The notes: generated from the sequence alone by a model not told the origin. A stretch of 46,356 bases of DNA from Clostridiales bacterium (GCA_012520645.1 JAAYNV010000030.1:1-46356), one strand, 5' to 3'. Numbered from the stretch's first letter, positions 26,295-36,121 are shown. Translations and numbers: made by a program.

Positions 26295-27479
26295 CTATTC
26301 ATTCGATACCGGGACTTCATCCTTCAGATACAGTTTTCCGCCTTTTCTATAAACACGTGGCACCCGTTTTCCAATACAACAGACCAGTTCATAATTAAAC
26401 CGCCCGGATAATTCACCAAGTTTCTCTGCCGTGATCTCCAGTTCTCCACTCTTTCCAAGCAGAACGACTTCAGCACCTTCTACCGCCTCCGGTATTCCAG
26501 TTACATCCACCATCATCTGATCCATACATACTCTTCCGAGAATCGGGGCTTTTTTTCCATGAATCAGAACATAGCCTTTCCCTGAAAGACTTCTCGGATA
26601 ACCATCACCATATCCTACCGGTACAGTAGCTACCCGCATGGTTGTTTCGGCAACATAAGTACCGCCATAGCTCACTGCATCACCTGCATGGATTTCCTTA
26701 CAGTACACAATATGACTGTTCCAGGAAAGAGCCGGCTCCAGATGTACAATATCCTTTCTTACTGCATCAGAAGGCCAGAGCCCATACAGGGTAATGCCTG
26801 CCCGCACTACGTCCATATTTGCCTCGGGAAGCTCCAATATTCCCGCACTGTTGGAACAGTGTCTGATTGGAATCCGATATCCGGTTTCCCGTTCTATCTC
26901 CTGCAGGAAAGCAGAAAATCGTTCTATCTGTTTCTTGACCGCACTCTTATCAAGTTCATCTGCTCTGGAAAAATGCGTAAAAATCCCTTCCAGTTCCAGA
27001 TGTTCCATTGCAAGAACATGCTTGACAAAGGAAATTCCCTCCTCACCAGGCCGGATACCGATACGTCCCATACCGGTATCTACTTTCACATGTACTTTTA
27101 GTTTTTTCCCCAGCATTTTGGCCGCTTCATTCAGCATTACTGCCGTATCCTGTCGAAAAAGTGCCGGACGTATCTCTCTTTTTACCAATTCCTCATAACA
27201 ATCAGGAAACGTATATCCTAAAATCAGAATCGGCGCAGTAATTCCTGCTTCCCGAAGTTCTATTGCTTCCTCCACCGTAGCAGTGGCAAAACCATACATA
27301 TAGGACTTACAAGCAAGCTCCCTTGCAATCGGTACCGCTCCGTGTCCGTAACCGTCTGTCTTAATCACACCGATCATCCGGGTATTTTCACTGATGTTTG
27401 CTTTCATACGTTCCATATTTCCGCAAATCACATCCAGATCCACGGTCACACATGTTCTCTGGTAAATTCTCTTATTCAA
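26295..27479 (-). CDS. alr: Alanine racemase
   Basis: The 394-residue protein has the PLP-lysine motif GVIKTDGYGHGA near residue 37, HVKVDTGMGRIGI, a SNSAGILELP segment and the second-subunit catalytic tyrosine region AVSYGGTYVAE. It makes D-alanine for peptidoglycan. The start is most likely TTG at 27477-27479 (LNKRIYQRT, fMet-initiated), which has AGGAG-type sequence upstream; an earlier TTG at 27509 is possible but lacks a good site, and no ATG fits. It follows nnr by 39 bp, a frequent pairing, and precedes mazF. Confidence 0.93.
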   Translation of the reverse strand: MNKRIYQRTCVTVDLDVICGNMERMKANISENTRMIGVIKTDGYGHGAVPIARELACKSYMYGFATATVEEAIELREAGITAPILILGYTFPDCYEELVKREIRPALFRQDTAVMLNEAAKMLGKKLKVHVKVDTGMGRIGIRPGEEGISFVKHVLAMEHLELEGIFTHFSRADELDKSAVKKQIERFSAFLQEIERETGYRIPIRHCSNSAGILELPEANMDVVRAGITLYGLWPSDAVRKDIVHLEPALSWNSHIVYCKEIHAGDAVSYGGTYVAETTMRVATVPVGYGDGYPRSLSGKGYVLIHGKKAPILGRVCMDQMMVDVTGIPEAVEGAEVVLLGKSGELEITAEKLGELSGRFNYELVCCIGKRVPRVYRKGGKLYLKDEVPVSNE

Positions 27480-27518
27480 ATCTCCTGCTCCTTTCAATCC
27501 TTCTTCCAAAACGTAATC

Positions 27519-29090
27519 TTATCCGTTCTCCGTATGGAGCACTCTGCAAAGCACATCGGGCAGTTCTCCTGCCATAACCGAATATCGATTGTCTCTTGCG
27601 GCTGCCTCTTCTCCTGCAAGACCATGTATATATACCCCAAGACAGGCAGCCTCAAAATCATCCATGCCATAAGCTGCCAATCCGCCGATCATTCCGGACA
27701 GTACATCGCCGGTACCCGCAGTTGCCAGTGCATCATTTCCACTGCTGTTTAAATATATCGCTTTCCCTTTCTTTGCCACAACTGTACAGGCATCCTTACA
27801 CACCAATGTCACACGGTATTTTTCTGCAAATTCCTTTGTGTATTTAATTATATCTTCTTTTAAGATTATCACCTGTTTTCCTGTCAATCTGCTAAATTCT
27901 GCCAGATGAGGCGTCAGAATCAGTCGATTTTCCCCTGCTTTTTCCTTTAAAAGCTGTTGAAATGCAATATTTCCTGCAATTAGATTCAACGCATCGGCAT
28001 CCAAAACACAGGCTTTTCCGCAAAAATCCTCACAATTTAAAAGAACTGATATCAGTTCTTTTGCAGTCTCATCTGTTCCGATTCCAGGTCCTGCAACGAT
28101 GCAGTCTGCCCATCTTATATCCTCCATAAGCCGTTCTCTTTCAGCGCTTTGGAGCATTTCTCCTTCTTCCTTTGTTTCGGTGCCACGATACGTATGAAGT
28201 ACTGCCTCCGGTAACAATGTCTGCAAAATAGTACGATTTTCTTTTGGTGTATATACCCGTACCATTCCTGCGCCGATGCGGTAACAGCTTTTTCCGCAGA
28301 AGTACGCCGCTCCTGCCATATCCGTACTGCCTGCCAGCAACAAAATTTTCCCAAAACTGCCCTTATTTCCATCTGGTTTTCTTTCCGGCAGTCTGCACAA
28401 ATCCTCTTTGCCATAGGTAAATGTCTCTGGTACTTTCCCTTCCTCAAAGGACTGCTCTGTAATGCCCATTTGTACACAGTGGATTTTTCCTGCAAACTCT
28501 GCTCCCGGATAGAGCAAAAGTCCTCTCTTTTTCCATGCAAAAGTCACCGTTAGGTTTGCCCGGATGGCACAACCCATCACTTTTCCTGTATCCGCACAGA
28601 TACCGGATGGAATATCACAGGCAATGACATAAGCATTTTTCAGATTTACTATTGCAACAATTTCTGCCAGTCTGTCTGAAATATTTCTGGACAATCCAAC
28701 CCCAAACAAAGCATCTATAATAATATCATATTCATTTTCTGTTAAAATGTCAGTCTCTTCACTGTCCGTATTTATCGTCAGACCATAGGAATCCAGAATT
28801 TCCATCTGCCTTCTGCATGCCGCACTGCACTTTTCTTTTTCACCTGCCAGATACCAGGTTACATCATAACCTGCCTGCCACAGTATACGTCCTGCCGCCA
28901 GACCATCACCTCCATTGTTGCCACATCCGGCAAGCACAAGTATTTTGGCGCTTTTATTCCCTTTTCTGCAAACCTCTGACGCAAGTTCAAAAGCGGCACG
29001 CTCCATCAGAACAAGCTGTGACATCCGGTGCAATTCGATTGTCCGGCTGTCACAGGCTTTCATTTCCTCTGCGCTTAAAACATATTCCAT
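27519..29090 (-). CDS. nnr: Bifunctional NAD(P)H-hydrate epimerase / ADP-dependent dehydratase
   Basis: The start at 29088-29090 (523 residues, MEYVLSAEEMKACD) has GGAGGGAG upstream; earlier in-frame codons would overlap the previous gene. Residues 1-210 are the epimerase (YjeF_N) with VLAGCGNNGGDGLAAGR; residues of about 240-520 are the dehydratase, with KGSFGKILLLAGSTDMAGAA, LTPHLAEFSRLTG and the signature GTGDVLSGMIGGLAA. It repairs NADHX and NADPHX formed by hydration of reduced cofactors. Fusion of both activities is usual in bacteria. It sits in the rex-led cluster, a redox-relevant neighbourhood. Confidence 0.95.
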   Translation of the reverse strand: MEYVLSAEEMKACDSRTIELHRMSQLVLMERAAFELASEVCRKGNKSAKILVLAGCGNNGGDGLAAGRILWQAGYDVTWYLAGEKEKCSAACRRQMEILDSYGLTINTDSEETDILTENEYDIIIDALFGVGLSRNISDRLAEIVAIVNLKNAYVIACDIPSGICADTGKVMGCAIRANLTVTFAWKKRGLLLYPGAEFAGKIHCVQMGITEQSFEEGKVPETFTYGKEDLCRLPERKPDGNKGSFGKILLLAGSTDMAGAAYFCGKSCYRIGAGMVRVYTPKENRTILQTLLPEAVLHTYRGTETKEEGEMLQSAERERLMEDIRWADCIVAGPGIGTDETAKELISVLLNCEDFCGKACVLDADALNLIAGNIAFQQLLKEKAGENRLILTPHLAEFSRLTGKQVIILKEDIIKYTKEFAEKYRVTLVCKDACTVVAKKGKAIYLNSSGNDALATAGTGDVLSGMIGGLAAYGMDDFEAACLGVYIHGLAGEEAAARDNRYSVMAGELPDVLCRVLHTENG

Positions 29091-29151
29091 ATTCTCTCCC
29101 TCCACAGGAAAATGCGCCAAAAGTGTCTCCTTTGACGCATTGCATTCTTCG

Positions 29152-29895
29152 TTACCATATCTTGATTTTCCGGTCTTCCTCTTCAACGTTTTCCAAAACA
29201 GAGTCATTTTCGGCTGTCACTGACTTCTTTTCAGTTTCTTCCGGCTCCTTATTCTCATCTCTGGTTTCGATCTTTATGGATGGATTTTTGGGTTCCGGCA
29301 CATACTGCATATCAAACAGATCAATGACATCTGGTCCAAATATCGCATGCATGTAGGAGTACAGCTTCTGATTTTCAATTTCCATTTCCTGCTTATGTAC
29401 CACATTCTGCTTTAGTTCTGTTCTCATTTTGCTGATCCACTCAGCAATATCTTTGATCTCCGCCGTATTTTCCTGCATGCGCTTATAACATACTTCCATG
29501 GTAATGAGCATCAGTCTTTTATTGACTGCATTCATCTGCTCCGGAAGTTCTGCCAGTTCTTCTTTGTACAGATCAATCTTTTCGTTGCACTCTTCAATGA
29601 GTCTTGTCATTTCATCCATTTTCCGGATCGTCATCCGATCAGGATCCTGCTCCATTTTCCGGGCAAGCGGCATAACTTCTCCCATCAGTTTTTTCTTGAG
29701 CGCCCGAATTTCCTTTATTTCAGTATTGAGCTTTCCCTGACGCTTTAAAAGCTCATTTAGCTCCTGCGAATCCTTTTCTACCTCCGGTGTATTATTTAAC
29801 TGTGTAAAAAGCTTATGCCACTTATTGTCAAGCGTCAAATACGGAATTTTCTTTCCGATTAGTGCTGCCTCAAATGCCTCATCCTTTTTTCCCAC
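29152..29895 (-). CDS. Coiled-coil protein of unknown function next to rex
   Basis: The product is 247 residues, starting at GTG (29893-29895) with GAGGGG seven bases upstream, and overlaps rex by 17 bp. Residues 40-180 are strongly helical and heptad-like (ELNELLKRQGKLNTEIKEI, RALKKKLMGEV, EEECNEKIDLYKEELAEL-like). A short segment near 190 (YSYMHAIFGPDVIDLFDMQY) is the most distinctive. The C-terminal 45 residues are acidic and likely disordered. I do not recognise a family. The overlap implies production together with Rex; a structural or partner role is only a guess. Confidence 0.75.
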   Translation of the reverse strand: MGKKDEAFEAALIGKKIPYLTLDNKWHKLFTQLNNTPEVEKDSQELNELLKRQGKLNTEIKEIRALKKKLMGEVMPLARKMEQDPDRMTIRKMDEMTRLIEECNEKIDLYKEELAELPEQMNAVNKRLMLITMEVCYKRMQENTAEIKDIAEWISKMRTELKQNVVHKQEMEIENQKLYSYMHAIFGPDVIDLFDMQYVPEPKNPSIKIETRDENKEPEETEKKSVTAENDSVLENVEEEDRKIKIW

Positions 29896-30547
29896 TATAA
29901 GCCCCTCTCTCCGACTGTTTCCTGTTAATATTATAGGATAACTTCATTAAACTGTCGGACAGATGAACGTTTTCCACGACGACCTCCTCCGGCACTTTCA
30001 AGTCCACATGTGCAAAATTCCAGATAGCCTTAATGCCATACCGGATCAACTTATCCGCGACCTCTTCCGCTGACGCTTTAGGCAGTGTGAGCACCGCAAT
30101 ATCTATATTCTGCTCTTTGACAAACTGTTCGATTTTTTCCATCGGCTGCACTGTAAGATTTCTGACTTTTTTACCATGCAGTGCTCTATTAATATCAAAA
30201 ATCCCCTTCATCAAAAAACCACGACGTTCAAAATTCATATAATTTGCAAGCGCCTGTCCCAGGTTTCCTGCACCCACAATAATCAAATGATGCTCCGAAT
30301 CCAGTCCCAGTATCTTACCGATCTCCTGATATAAATATTCTACATTATATCCATATCCCTGCTGACCAAAGCCACCAAAATTATTAAAATCCTGTCTGAT
30401 CTGTGAAGCTGTAACCTGCATTAATTCACTTAATTCCTGTGAAGAAATGCGTTCCACCCCTTCATCCTTCAGTTCTCCCAGATAGCGGAAGTAACGCGGC
30501 AGCCGGCCAATGACAGCCTGGGAAATTTCCTTCTCTTCCATTCCCAT
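29879..30547 (-). CDS. rex: Redox-sensing transcriptional repressor Rex
   Basis: The 222-residue protein has an N-terminal winged helix with the classical ISSQELSELMQVTASQIRQD and FNNFGGFGQQGYGYNVE wing, and a Rossmann domain with IIVGAGNLGQALANY near residue 89. Rex dimers bind DNA when the NADH/NAD ratio is low and release it when NADH rises, controlling fermentation genes. It is the first gene of a leftward run (coiled-coil protein, nnr, alr, mazF) and has a perfect consensus promoter. I searched the promoter for a Rex operator (TTGTTAA-N4-TTAACAA type) and saw none clear. Confidence 0.97.
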   Translation of the reverse strand: MGMEEKEISQAVIGRLPRYFRYLGELKDEGVERISSQELSELMQVTASQIRQDFNNFGGFGQQGYGYNVEYLYQEIGKILGLDSEHHLIIVGAGNLGQALANYMNFERRGFLMKGIFDINRALHGKKVRNLTVQPMEKIEQFVKEQNIDIAVLTLPKASAEEVADKLIRYGIKAIWNFAHVDLKVPEEVVVENVHLSDSLMKLSYNINRKQSERGAYSGKKG

Positions 30548-30572
30548 ATGCCTCCCTGTATAATCTTTTTCT

Positions 30573-30601
30573 ATTATAAAAAATAGTTAAAAAAATGTCA
30601 A
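30573..30601 (-). promoter_or_regulatory. Perfect sigma-A consensus promoter of rex
   Basis: TTGACA (30596-30601) and TATAAT (30573-30578) with 17 bp between them on the minus strand, 25 bp before the rex start codon, followed by a GGGAGG ribosome site. The spacer is T-rich. Confidence 0.85.
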
Positions 30602-30612
30602 TGAACAAAGAC

Positions 30613-30641
30613 TTGCCTGTGTCTCTATTATCTATTACAAT
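30613..30641 (+). promoter_or_regulatory. Promoter of the ABC-F gene
   Basis: TTGCCT (30613-30618), 17-bp spacer, TACAAT (30636-30641) on the plus strand, leaving a leader of about 50 bases before the start codon and AAGGAG. It is back-to-back with the rex promoter, only 11 bp apart. Confidence 0.7.
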
Positions 30642-30697
30642 AACAAATGCAATATCTGCGGTGAAACCGCTTTATACTTAAGCTAAGGAGTAAGATC

Positions 30698-32641
30698 ATG
30701 ATACTTTCTGTTCAAAATATCAGTAAAGCATTTTCCGAAAAGCAGGTGCTCAAAAATGCTTCTTTTCATATTGAAGAAAATGAAAAAGCAGCAATCGTCG
30801 GCATAAATGGTGCCGGTAAGTCCACTCTATTAAAAATCATTGTCGGAGAAATGCAGGCGGATGAAGGTAGCATCATTCTGGCAAAAGGAAAGACGCTCGG
30901 TTATCTTGCGCAGCACCAGGATCTTTCGGGAGAACGTACTATATATGATGAATTACTCTCCGTTAAACAAAATCTGATTGATCTGGAGATTCGTATGCGT
31001 CAGACTGAGTGCTCCATGAAAGCTTTGGAAGGCGATGCTTTGGAACAGCAGATGGCTCTCTATTCCTCCCTGACCCATCAATTTGAATCCCAGAACGGCT
31101 ACGCCTATCAGAGTGAACTAATTGGTGTATTAAAGGGTCTTGGTTTTGAGGAGAAAGATTTTAAACGGGAAATTCATACCCTCTCAGGTGGTCAGAAAAC
31201 CCGCGTCGCATTAGGGAAACTATTGTTATTAAATCCAGATATAATATTACTTGATGAGCCTACCAACCATCTGGATATGTCCTCTATCTCATGGCTTGAA
31301 ACCTATCTCCTCAATTATAAGGGAGCAGTTGTTATTGTATCGCATGACCGCTATTTTTTGGATCGGACCGTTCAAAAGATCATTGAAGTAGATCAGACCA
31401 AAGTGACCAGTTTTATCGGAAACTATTCTGAATATGCCGTTAAAAAAGAACAACTCCGCACTGCCGCATGGAATGCCTATATGAACCAACAGCGGGAAAT
31501 CAGGCATCAGGAAGCTGTCATCGAAAAACTTCGTTCCTTTAACCGTGAGAAATCAATTCGCCGTGCTGAGAGCCGTGAAAAAATGCTCGATAAAATGGAG
31601 TTATTGGAAAAGCCTTCCGAAGCCAAAGCAGATATGAAAATGGTATTGACCCCATATCGTGAAAGCGGAAATGACGTACTCTCTGTAGAAGGTCTCTCCA
31701 AGGCATTTGGTGACTTAAAATTATTTGAAAATCTTTCTTTTGAAATCAAACGTGGAGAACACGTTGCTATCATCGGCGACAATGGAACCGGAAAGACAAC
31801 TATTTTAAAACTGATCAATGAGCTTCTTCCCATTGACTGCGGTACGATCCGCCTTGGTTCCAATGTAGAAATTGGCTACTACGATCAGGAGCATCATGTT
31901 CTGCATATGGAAAAGACGCTTTTTGAAGAAATTTCAGATGATTATCCTTATCTGAACAATACAGAGATCCGCAATACACTTGCAGCCTTTCTATTTACCG
32001 GAGAGGATGTCTTTAAACGGATTGGTGATCTAAGCGGTGGAGAACGTGGACGTGTCTCACTTGCCAAGCTCATGCTGTCGGAGTCGAACTTTTTGATTTT
32101 GGATGAGCCAACCAACCATCTGGACATTATCTCCAAAGAAATTCTGGAAAGTGCTTTAAATGCCTACACGGGTACGGTGCTTTATGTATCTCACGACCGT
32201 TATTTTATTAATAAAACTGCAACCCGTATTCTGGATCTGACCGGACAGACTCTTGTAAATTATAATGGAAATTATGATTATTATCTCGAAAAGCATGATA
32301 CGGTGATGAAAGCTGCGGGACTGGAACCGCTTTCTTCTATGCAGACTGCTCAGACCACCACTATACGTTCTTCTACGATGGAGTCTACGGAAAACAAACA
32401 GGATTGGAAGGAATGGAAAGAACAGCAGGCAGCCCAGAGAAAACGTGAAAATGACATCAAAAAGTGCGAAGATGCCATAGCTGCACTGGAAAATGAACTT
32501 GCAGACCTGGAAGCAGAAATCACTCTTCCGCAATATTCATCCAATGTAGCAAAGCTGCAGGAGCTTACCTCCAAACAGGCAGAAGTTACTTCCCAACTGG
32601 AAAAACTCTATGAAAAGTGGGAAAACCTCTCCGAAAATTAA
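30698..32641 (+). CDS. ABC-F family ATPase
   Basis: The 647-residue protein contains two ABC domains with no membrane segments: Walker A GINGAGKSTLLK (near 35) and GDNGTGKTTILK (near 362), ABC signatures LSGGQKTR and LSGGERGR, and Walker B LLDEPTNHLD twice. Between them is the helical linker (PtIM) with YMNQQREIRHQEAVIEKL, and a C-terminal coiled coil of about 80 residues. ABC-F proteins act on the ribosome, some as antibiotic-protection factors and others (Uup, YfmR, EttA types) as housekeeping translation factors; sequence alone does not tell which. The only complete plus-strand gene here. AAGGAG precedes the ATG. Confidence 0.95.
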   Translation: MILSVQNISKAFSEKQVLKNASFHIEENEKAAIVGINGAGKSTLLKIIVGEMQADEGSIILAKGKTLGYLAQHQDLSGERTIYDELLSVKQNLIDLEIRMRQTECSMKALEGDALEQQMALYSSLTHQFESQNGYAYQSELIGVLKGLGFEEKDFKREIHTLSGGQKTRVALGKLLLLNPDIILLDEPTNHLDMSSISWLETYLLNYKGAVVIVSHDRYFLDRTVQKIIEVDQTKVTSFIGNYSEYAVKKEQLRTAAWNAYMNQQREIRHQEAVIEKLRSFNREKSIRRAESREKMLDKMELLEKPSEAKADMKMVLTPYRESGNDVLSVEGLSKAFGDLKLFENLSFEIKRGEHVAIIGDNGTGKTTILKLINELLPIDCGTIRLGSNVEIGYYDQEHHVLHMEKTLFEEISDDYPYLNNTEIRNTLAAFLFTGEDVFKRIGDLSGGERGRVSLAKLMLSESNFLILDEPTNHLDIISKEILESALNAYTGTVLYVSHDRYFINKTATRILDLTGQTLVNYNGNYDYYLEKHDTVMKAAGLEPLSSMQTAQTTTIRSSTMESTENKQDWKEWKEQQAAQRKRENDIKKCEDAIAALENELADLEAEITLPQYSSNVAKLQELTSKQAEVTSQLEKLYEKWENLSEN

Positions 32642-32655
32642 CCATATTATTTGCC

Positions 32656-32693
32656 AAAAAAGGAAACATTCCGTAAAGAAGGTTTCCTTTTTT
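32656..32693. terminator. Bidirectional intrinsic terminator between ABC-F gene and icd
   Basis: Twelve-base arms AAAAAAGGAAAC and GTTTCCTTTTTT flank a 14-nt loop, giving a T-tract in either direction. It lies 15 bp past the ABC-F stop and 36 bp past the icd stop, so it can serve both converging genes. Confidence 0.88.
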
Positions 32694-32729
32694 ATGCTTA
32701 ATCTATTCTATATTTCATTCCGATTACAC

Positions 32730-33935
32730 TTACATTGCTTCCAGTGTCTTTCGAATTTCAGCGATAAACTCCTGACTGTTTAGCACGGTGACATCCTGTA
32801 AGGAAGTAATCAATGCAAGATCTTTGGTCATTCTTCCGGATTCGATCGTTGCAATCGTCGCTTTTTCCAGTTTGTCCGCAAATTCCATAAGATCGGGAAT
32901 CTGATCCAGTTCACCACGCTTACGCAGCGCACCTGTCCATGCAAATATAGTTGCCACAGAGTTTGTCGAGGTTTCCTCTCCCTTTAAATGTTTATAATAA
33001 TGTCTTTGAACCGTTCCATGTGCTGCCTCATATTCAAATACACCAGATGGGGACACCAATACGGAAGTCATCATTGCCAGAGAACCGAATGCGGAGGACA
33101 CCATATCTGACATCACATCGCCGTCATAGTTCTTACATGCCCAGATAAAACCTCCCTTGGCTTTCATAATACGTGCTACCGCATCATCAATCAGTGTATA
33201 GAAATATTCTATGCCTGCCGCTTCAAATTTTTCTTTATACTCTGCATCATATATTTCCTGAAAAATATCCTTAAAGGTATGGTCATACTTTTTGGAAATA
33301 GTATCCTTTGTTGCAAACCAGAGATCCTGTCTGGTATCCAAAGCATAATTAAAACAGGATTTTGCAAAACTTGTAATAGATTTTTCTGTATTATGTACAC
33401 CCTGAATGATACCCGGTCCTGTAAAGGTATGAATCGTCTCTCTTGTCTCTGTTCCATCCTCAGCAGTATATACAAGCTCTGCCTTACCTGCACCCGGAAC
33501 CTTAATCTCTACATTTTTATATACATCACCATAGGCATGACGTGCCAGTGTGATTGGCTTTTCCCAGTTTTTGACGCAAGGTTCAATCCCCTTTACAATA
33601 ATCGGAGTACGGAATACGGTTCCGTCCAAAATCGCACGGATGGTTCCATTCGGACTCTTCCACATCTCCTTCAGATTATACTCTGTCATTCTGGCTGCAT
33701 TTGGTGTAATGGTTGCACATTTTACTGCCACCCCATATTTTAAAGTAGCTTCTGCAGACTCTGTTGTAACCTTATCATCGGTTTCATTTCGGTGCTCCAG
33801 ACCCAGATCATAATACTCTGTCTTCAGATCAATAAACGGCAAAAGCAGCTCATCCTTGATCATTTTCCAGAGGATTCTTGTCATTTCATCTCCATCCATC
33901 TCCACGAGCGGAGTCGTCATCTGAATTTTTCCCAT
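32730..33935 (-). CDS. icd: NADP-type isocitrate dehydrogenase (homodimeric type II)
   Basis: The 401-residue protein belongs to the eukaryote-like type II isocitrate dehydrogenases: [20 protein letters not shown] at the start, [17 protein letters not shown] (substrate-binding Ser and Asn), [18 protein letters not shown] and [21 protein letters not shown]. In that last loop the Arg-His pair matches the NADP-contacting residues of the human cytosolic enzyme, so I infer NADP use. It converts isocitrate to 2-oxoglutarate, feeding glutamate. It lies 21 bp after the GntR gene and ends the citrate module. No aconitase gene is in the window. Confidence 0.95.
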   Translation of the reverse strand: MGKIQMTTPLVEMDGDEMTRILWKMIKDELLLPFIDLKTEYYDLGLEHRNETDDKVTTESAEATLKYGVAVKCATITPNAARMTEYNLKEMWKSPNGTIRAILDGTVFRTPIIVKGIEPCVKNWEKPITLARHAYGDVYKNVEIKVPGAGKAELVYTAEDGTETRETIHTFTGPGIIQGVHNTEKSITSFAKSCFNYALDTRQDLWFATKDTISKKYDHTFKDIFQEIYDAEYKEKFEAAGIEYFYTLIDDAVARIMKAKGGFIWACKNYDGDVMSDMVSSAFGSLAMMTSVLVSPSGVFEYEAAHGTVQRHYYKHLKGEETSTNSVATIFAWTGALRKRGELDQIPDLMEFADKLEKATIATIESGRMTKDLALITSLQDVTVLNSQEFIAEIRKTLEAM

Positions 33936-33956
33936 TTTTTTAGTCCTTTCTCTTCC

Positions 33957-34649
33957 TTACTGTGTATCATTTTCAATTTCATTTAAACCAAGCTTAACCA
34001 TATTTTCGTAAGCATTTATCATATGCTGATTTGCCAGTTTTTCTGCTCTGTCAGCCTCCCCCGCCTTTATTGCCTCCATAATCATACGGTGCTCCAGATT
34101 GGACTGATTTCCGCGTTCACTGTTCGCAAGTGTTTTTTTCCTTACCCGTAACACGTATTGATGAAAATCCTTCAACAGATGCTCCAGCATTTTACTATTG
34201 CAGGATTCATACAAAATTTCGTGAAAACGATTGTCCATTTCCGCCATCTGCTCATAATGCCCCTTAGAAGCATGAAATTCCGACAAAAAAATGTTTTCTT
34301 CCATTTCTGCCATCTGCTCCGGTGTAATCTCCTCTGTCACCCAACGGGCACATAATCCTTCCAGATAAGAACGAATCATGTAAATATCCCTGACATCCTT
34401 TGTTGTGATACCGGTTACATAGGCTCCCTTATTGGGAATAATCTGAATTAGTCCTTCCAGTTCAAGCTGTCTGAAGGCTTCCCGGACCGGAGTTCTGCTG
34501 ACTCCCAGTTCCTCTCCAATTGCAACCTCTTTTAATTCTCCATGCTCCTTATATTTTCCGTTTAAAATATCTTCACGGATACGGTTAAATACCCTGCCAC
34601 GCAGGGAATATTTATCCGTCACCTCATTTTTCACATCATAATTACCCAA
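33957..34649 (-). CDS. GntR-family regulator, FadR/VanR type (FCD domain)
   Basis: The 230-residue protein has an N-terminal winged helix (LRGRVFNRIREDILNGKY, then LGVSRTPVREAFRQLELEGL, the diagnostic GntR recognition helix) and a C-terminal all-helical FCD ligand domain with the metal-ligand-like MDNRFHEILYE and a later EHRMIMEAI. The start codon appears to be TTG (34647-34649) with AGGTG eight bases before; GTG five codons later is an alternative. It lies between the citrate synthase and isocitrate dehydrogenase genes, and the operon promoter carries a 12-bp palindrome of GntR type, so it probably regulates its own operon in response to a carboxylate. The ligand is unknown. Confidence 0.93.
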   Translation of the reverse strand: MGNYDVKNEVTDKYSLRGRVFNRIREDILNGKYKEHGELKEVAIGEELGVSRTPVREAFRQLELEGLIQIIPNKGAYVTGITTKDVRDIYMIRSYLEGLCARWVTEEITPEQMAEMEENIFLSEFHASKGHYEQMAEMDNRFHEILYESCNSKMLEHLLKDFHQYVLRVRKKTLANSERGNQSNLEHRMIMEAIKAGEADRAEKLANQHMINAYENMVKLGLNEIENDTQ

Positions 34650-34673
34650 AAATCACACCTAAAACCTTTCCTA

Positions 34674-36086
34674 TTATTCTAATGTAATCTCCAGTTTTTT
34701 ACATGTTTTTCGAATGACCTTAAGAAGTTCCTCATCCGTCAGAACCGTTACACGACCGCCGGCATATTCCTCATCAACCCATCCCTTTACTTCTTTTACC
34801 AGTTCCGAATTTTTATCTACCTGCTTTTCATCTTTCAGTTTAAAATACGTATTAATCCAGTGTGCGATTCCCGCAAGACCTGAAGTATTGGATACTGCAC
34901 ATAGCACCGGGCGGTTTAGGAACTTATCTGTATCAAAAATATTATAAATCTCTTCATTCTTGAGCAGCCCATCCGCATGGATGCCGGCTCTTGTTACATT
35001 GAAGTTTTTACCAACAAACGGAGTACGGGGCGGAATCTGATATCCGATTTCTTTCTCATAATATTCTGCAAGTTCCGTAATCACTGTCGTATCCATTCCG
35101 TTTAGATCACCCTTTAGCTGCGCATATTCAAATACCATAGCCTCTAACGGTGTATTACCTGTTCTTTCACCGATACCAAACAGGGATGTATTAACTCCTG
35201 CACAGCCATAAAGCCATGCAGTCGTAGAATTGGCAACTGCCTTATAAAAATCATTATGTCCATGCCATTCAATCAGAGAATGCGGCACTCCGGCATGTGT
35301 ATGTATCGCATAAATAATCCCCTGCACACTTCTTGGGATAACTGCACCGGAAAAGTTCACGCCATATCCCATCGTATCACATGCACGCACTTTAATCGGT
35401 ATTTTATATTCCTCCATCAGCTTCATAAGCTCCAGACAAAACGGTACAACATATCCATAAATATCCGCTCTTGTAATATCCTCCAAATGGCATCTCGGAC
35501 TGATTCCCTCTTCCAGACAATCACGGATTACGCTCAGGTAATGCTCCATAGCCTGTTTTCTGGTCATTTTAAGCTTCATAAAAATATGATAATCTGAACA
35601 GCTTACCAGAATTCCGGTTTCTTTCATGCCAATTTCCTTCACCAGCTTAAAATCTTCCTTGCTGGCGCGAATCCAGCTTGTCACCTCCGGAAACTGATAG
35701 CCGCGTTCCATACACTTGTATACAGCATCACGGTCCTTTTTACTATATAAAAAGAACTCACTTGCACGAATCATACCATTCGGACCACCAAGCTTATGCA
35801 AATAATCATAAATTCTTACAATCTGCTCCGTAGAATAAGGGGCTCTGGACTGCTGTCCATCCCGGAAGGTCGTATCCGTAATCCAAATTTCCTTTGGCAT
35901 ATTATGCGGTACAATTCTATCATTAAAGGGAATCTTTGGTATCTCTGAATAAGGAAACATATTTCGGAATGTATTCGGTTTCTCTACATCATCCAAAATA
36001 TACATATGCTCCTCAATCTCAAGGAGATTATTATGCTGATTCATGGTCACCGGCCGGTTTTCAAAGATCTCTGAATTTCGGTTCAT
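34674..36086 (-). CDS. Re-type citrate synthase (homocitrate/isopropylmalate-synthase-like)
   Basis: The 470-residue protein is a DRE-TIM metallolyase: TTFRDGQQSRAPYS carries the metal-binding Arg-Asp of the family, and IEWHGHNDFYKAVAN holds the His-x-His metal ligands. Its other segments (YDYLHKLGGPNGMIRASEFF, SPRCHLEDITRADIYGYVVPF, GIGERTGNTPLEAMV) are, as I recall, those of the Re-citrate synthases of Clostridium kluyveri and Syntrophus, which make citrate with opposite stereochemistry to ordinary citrate synthase. Being followed by GntR and NADP isocitrate dehydrogenase fits citrate-to-glutamate flow better than leucine or lysine synthesis. A citramalate or homocitrate synthase is the alternative. 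GGGAGGA precedes the ATG. Confidence 0.82.
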   Translation of the reverse strand: MNRNSEIFENRPVTMNQHNNLLEIEEHMYILDDVEKPNTFRNMFPYSEIPKIPFNDRIVPHNMPKEIWITDTTFRDGQQSRAPYSTEQIVRIYDYLHKLGGPNGMIRASEFFLYSKKDRDAVYKCMERGYQFPEVTSWIRASKEDFKLVKEIGMKETGILVSCSDYHIFMKLKMTRKQAMEHYLSVIRDCLEEGISPRCHLEDITRADIYGYVVPFCLELMKLMEEYKIPIKVRACDTMGYGVNFSGAVIPRSVQGIIYAIHTHAGVPHSLIEWHGHNDFYKAVANSTTAWLYGCAGVNTSLFGIGERTGNTPLEAMVFEYAQLKGDLNGMDTTVITELAEYYEKEIGYQIPPRTPFVGKNFNVTRAGIHADGLLKNEEIYNIFDTDKFLNRPVLCAVSNTSGLAGIAHWINTYFKLKDEKQVDKNSELVKEVKGWVDEEYAGGRVTVLTDEELLKVIRKTCKKLEITLE

Positions 36087-36121
36087 AGTCTATTCCTCCC
36101 ACTCTATTTGCATCAAGTATA

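Noticed and set aside
26252..26299. A 15-codon open frame overlapping the alr stop (MNRADRLLAWMKYMG) as a possible mini-antitoxin for MazF
   Set aside because: No ribosome-binding site upstream, far too short for MazE-type antitoxins and no recognisable motif; most likely chance.
30548..30697. A Rex operator in the rex/ABC-F divergent region
   Set aside because: No sequence approaching TTGTTAA-N4-TTAACAA or TTGTGAA-N6-TTCACAA could be found.
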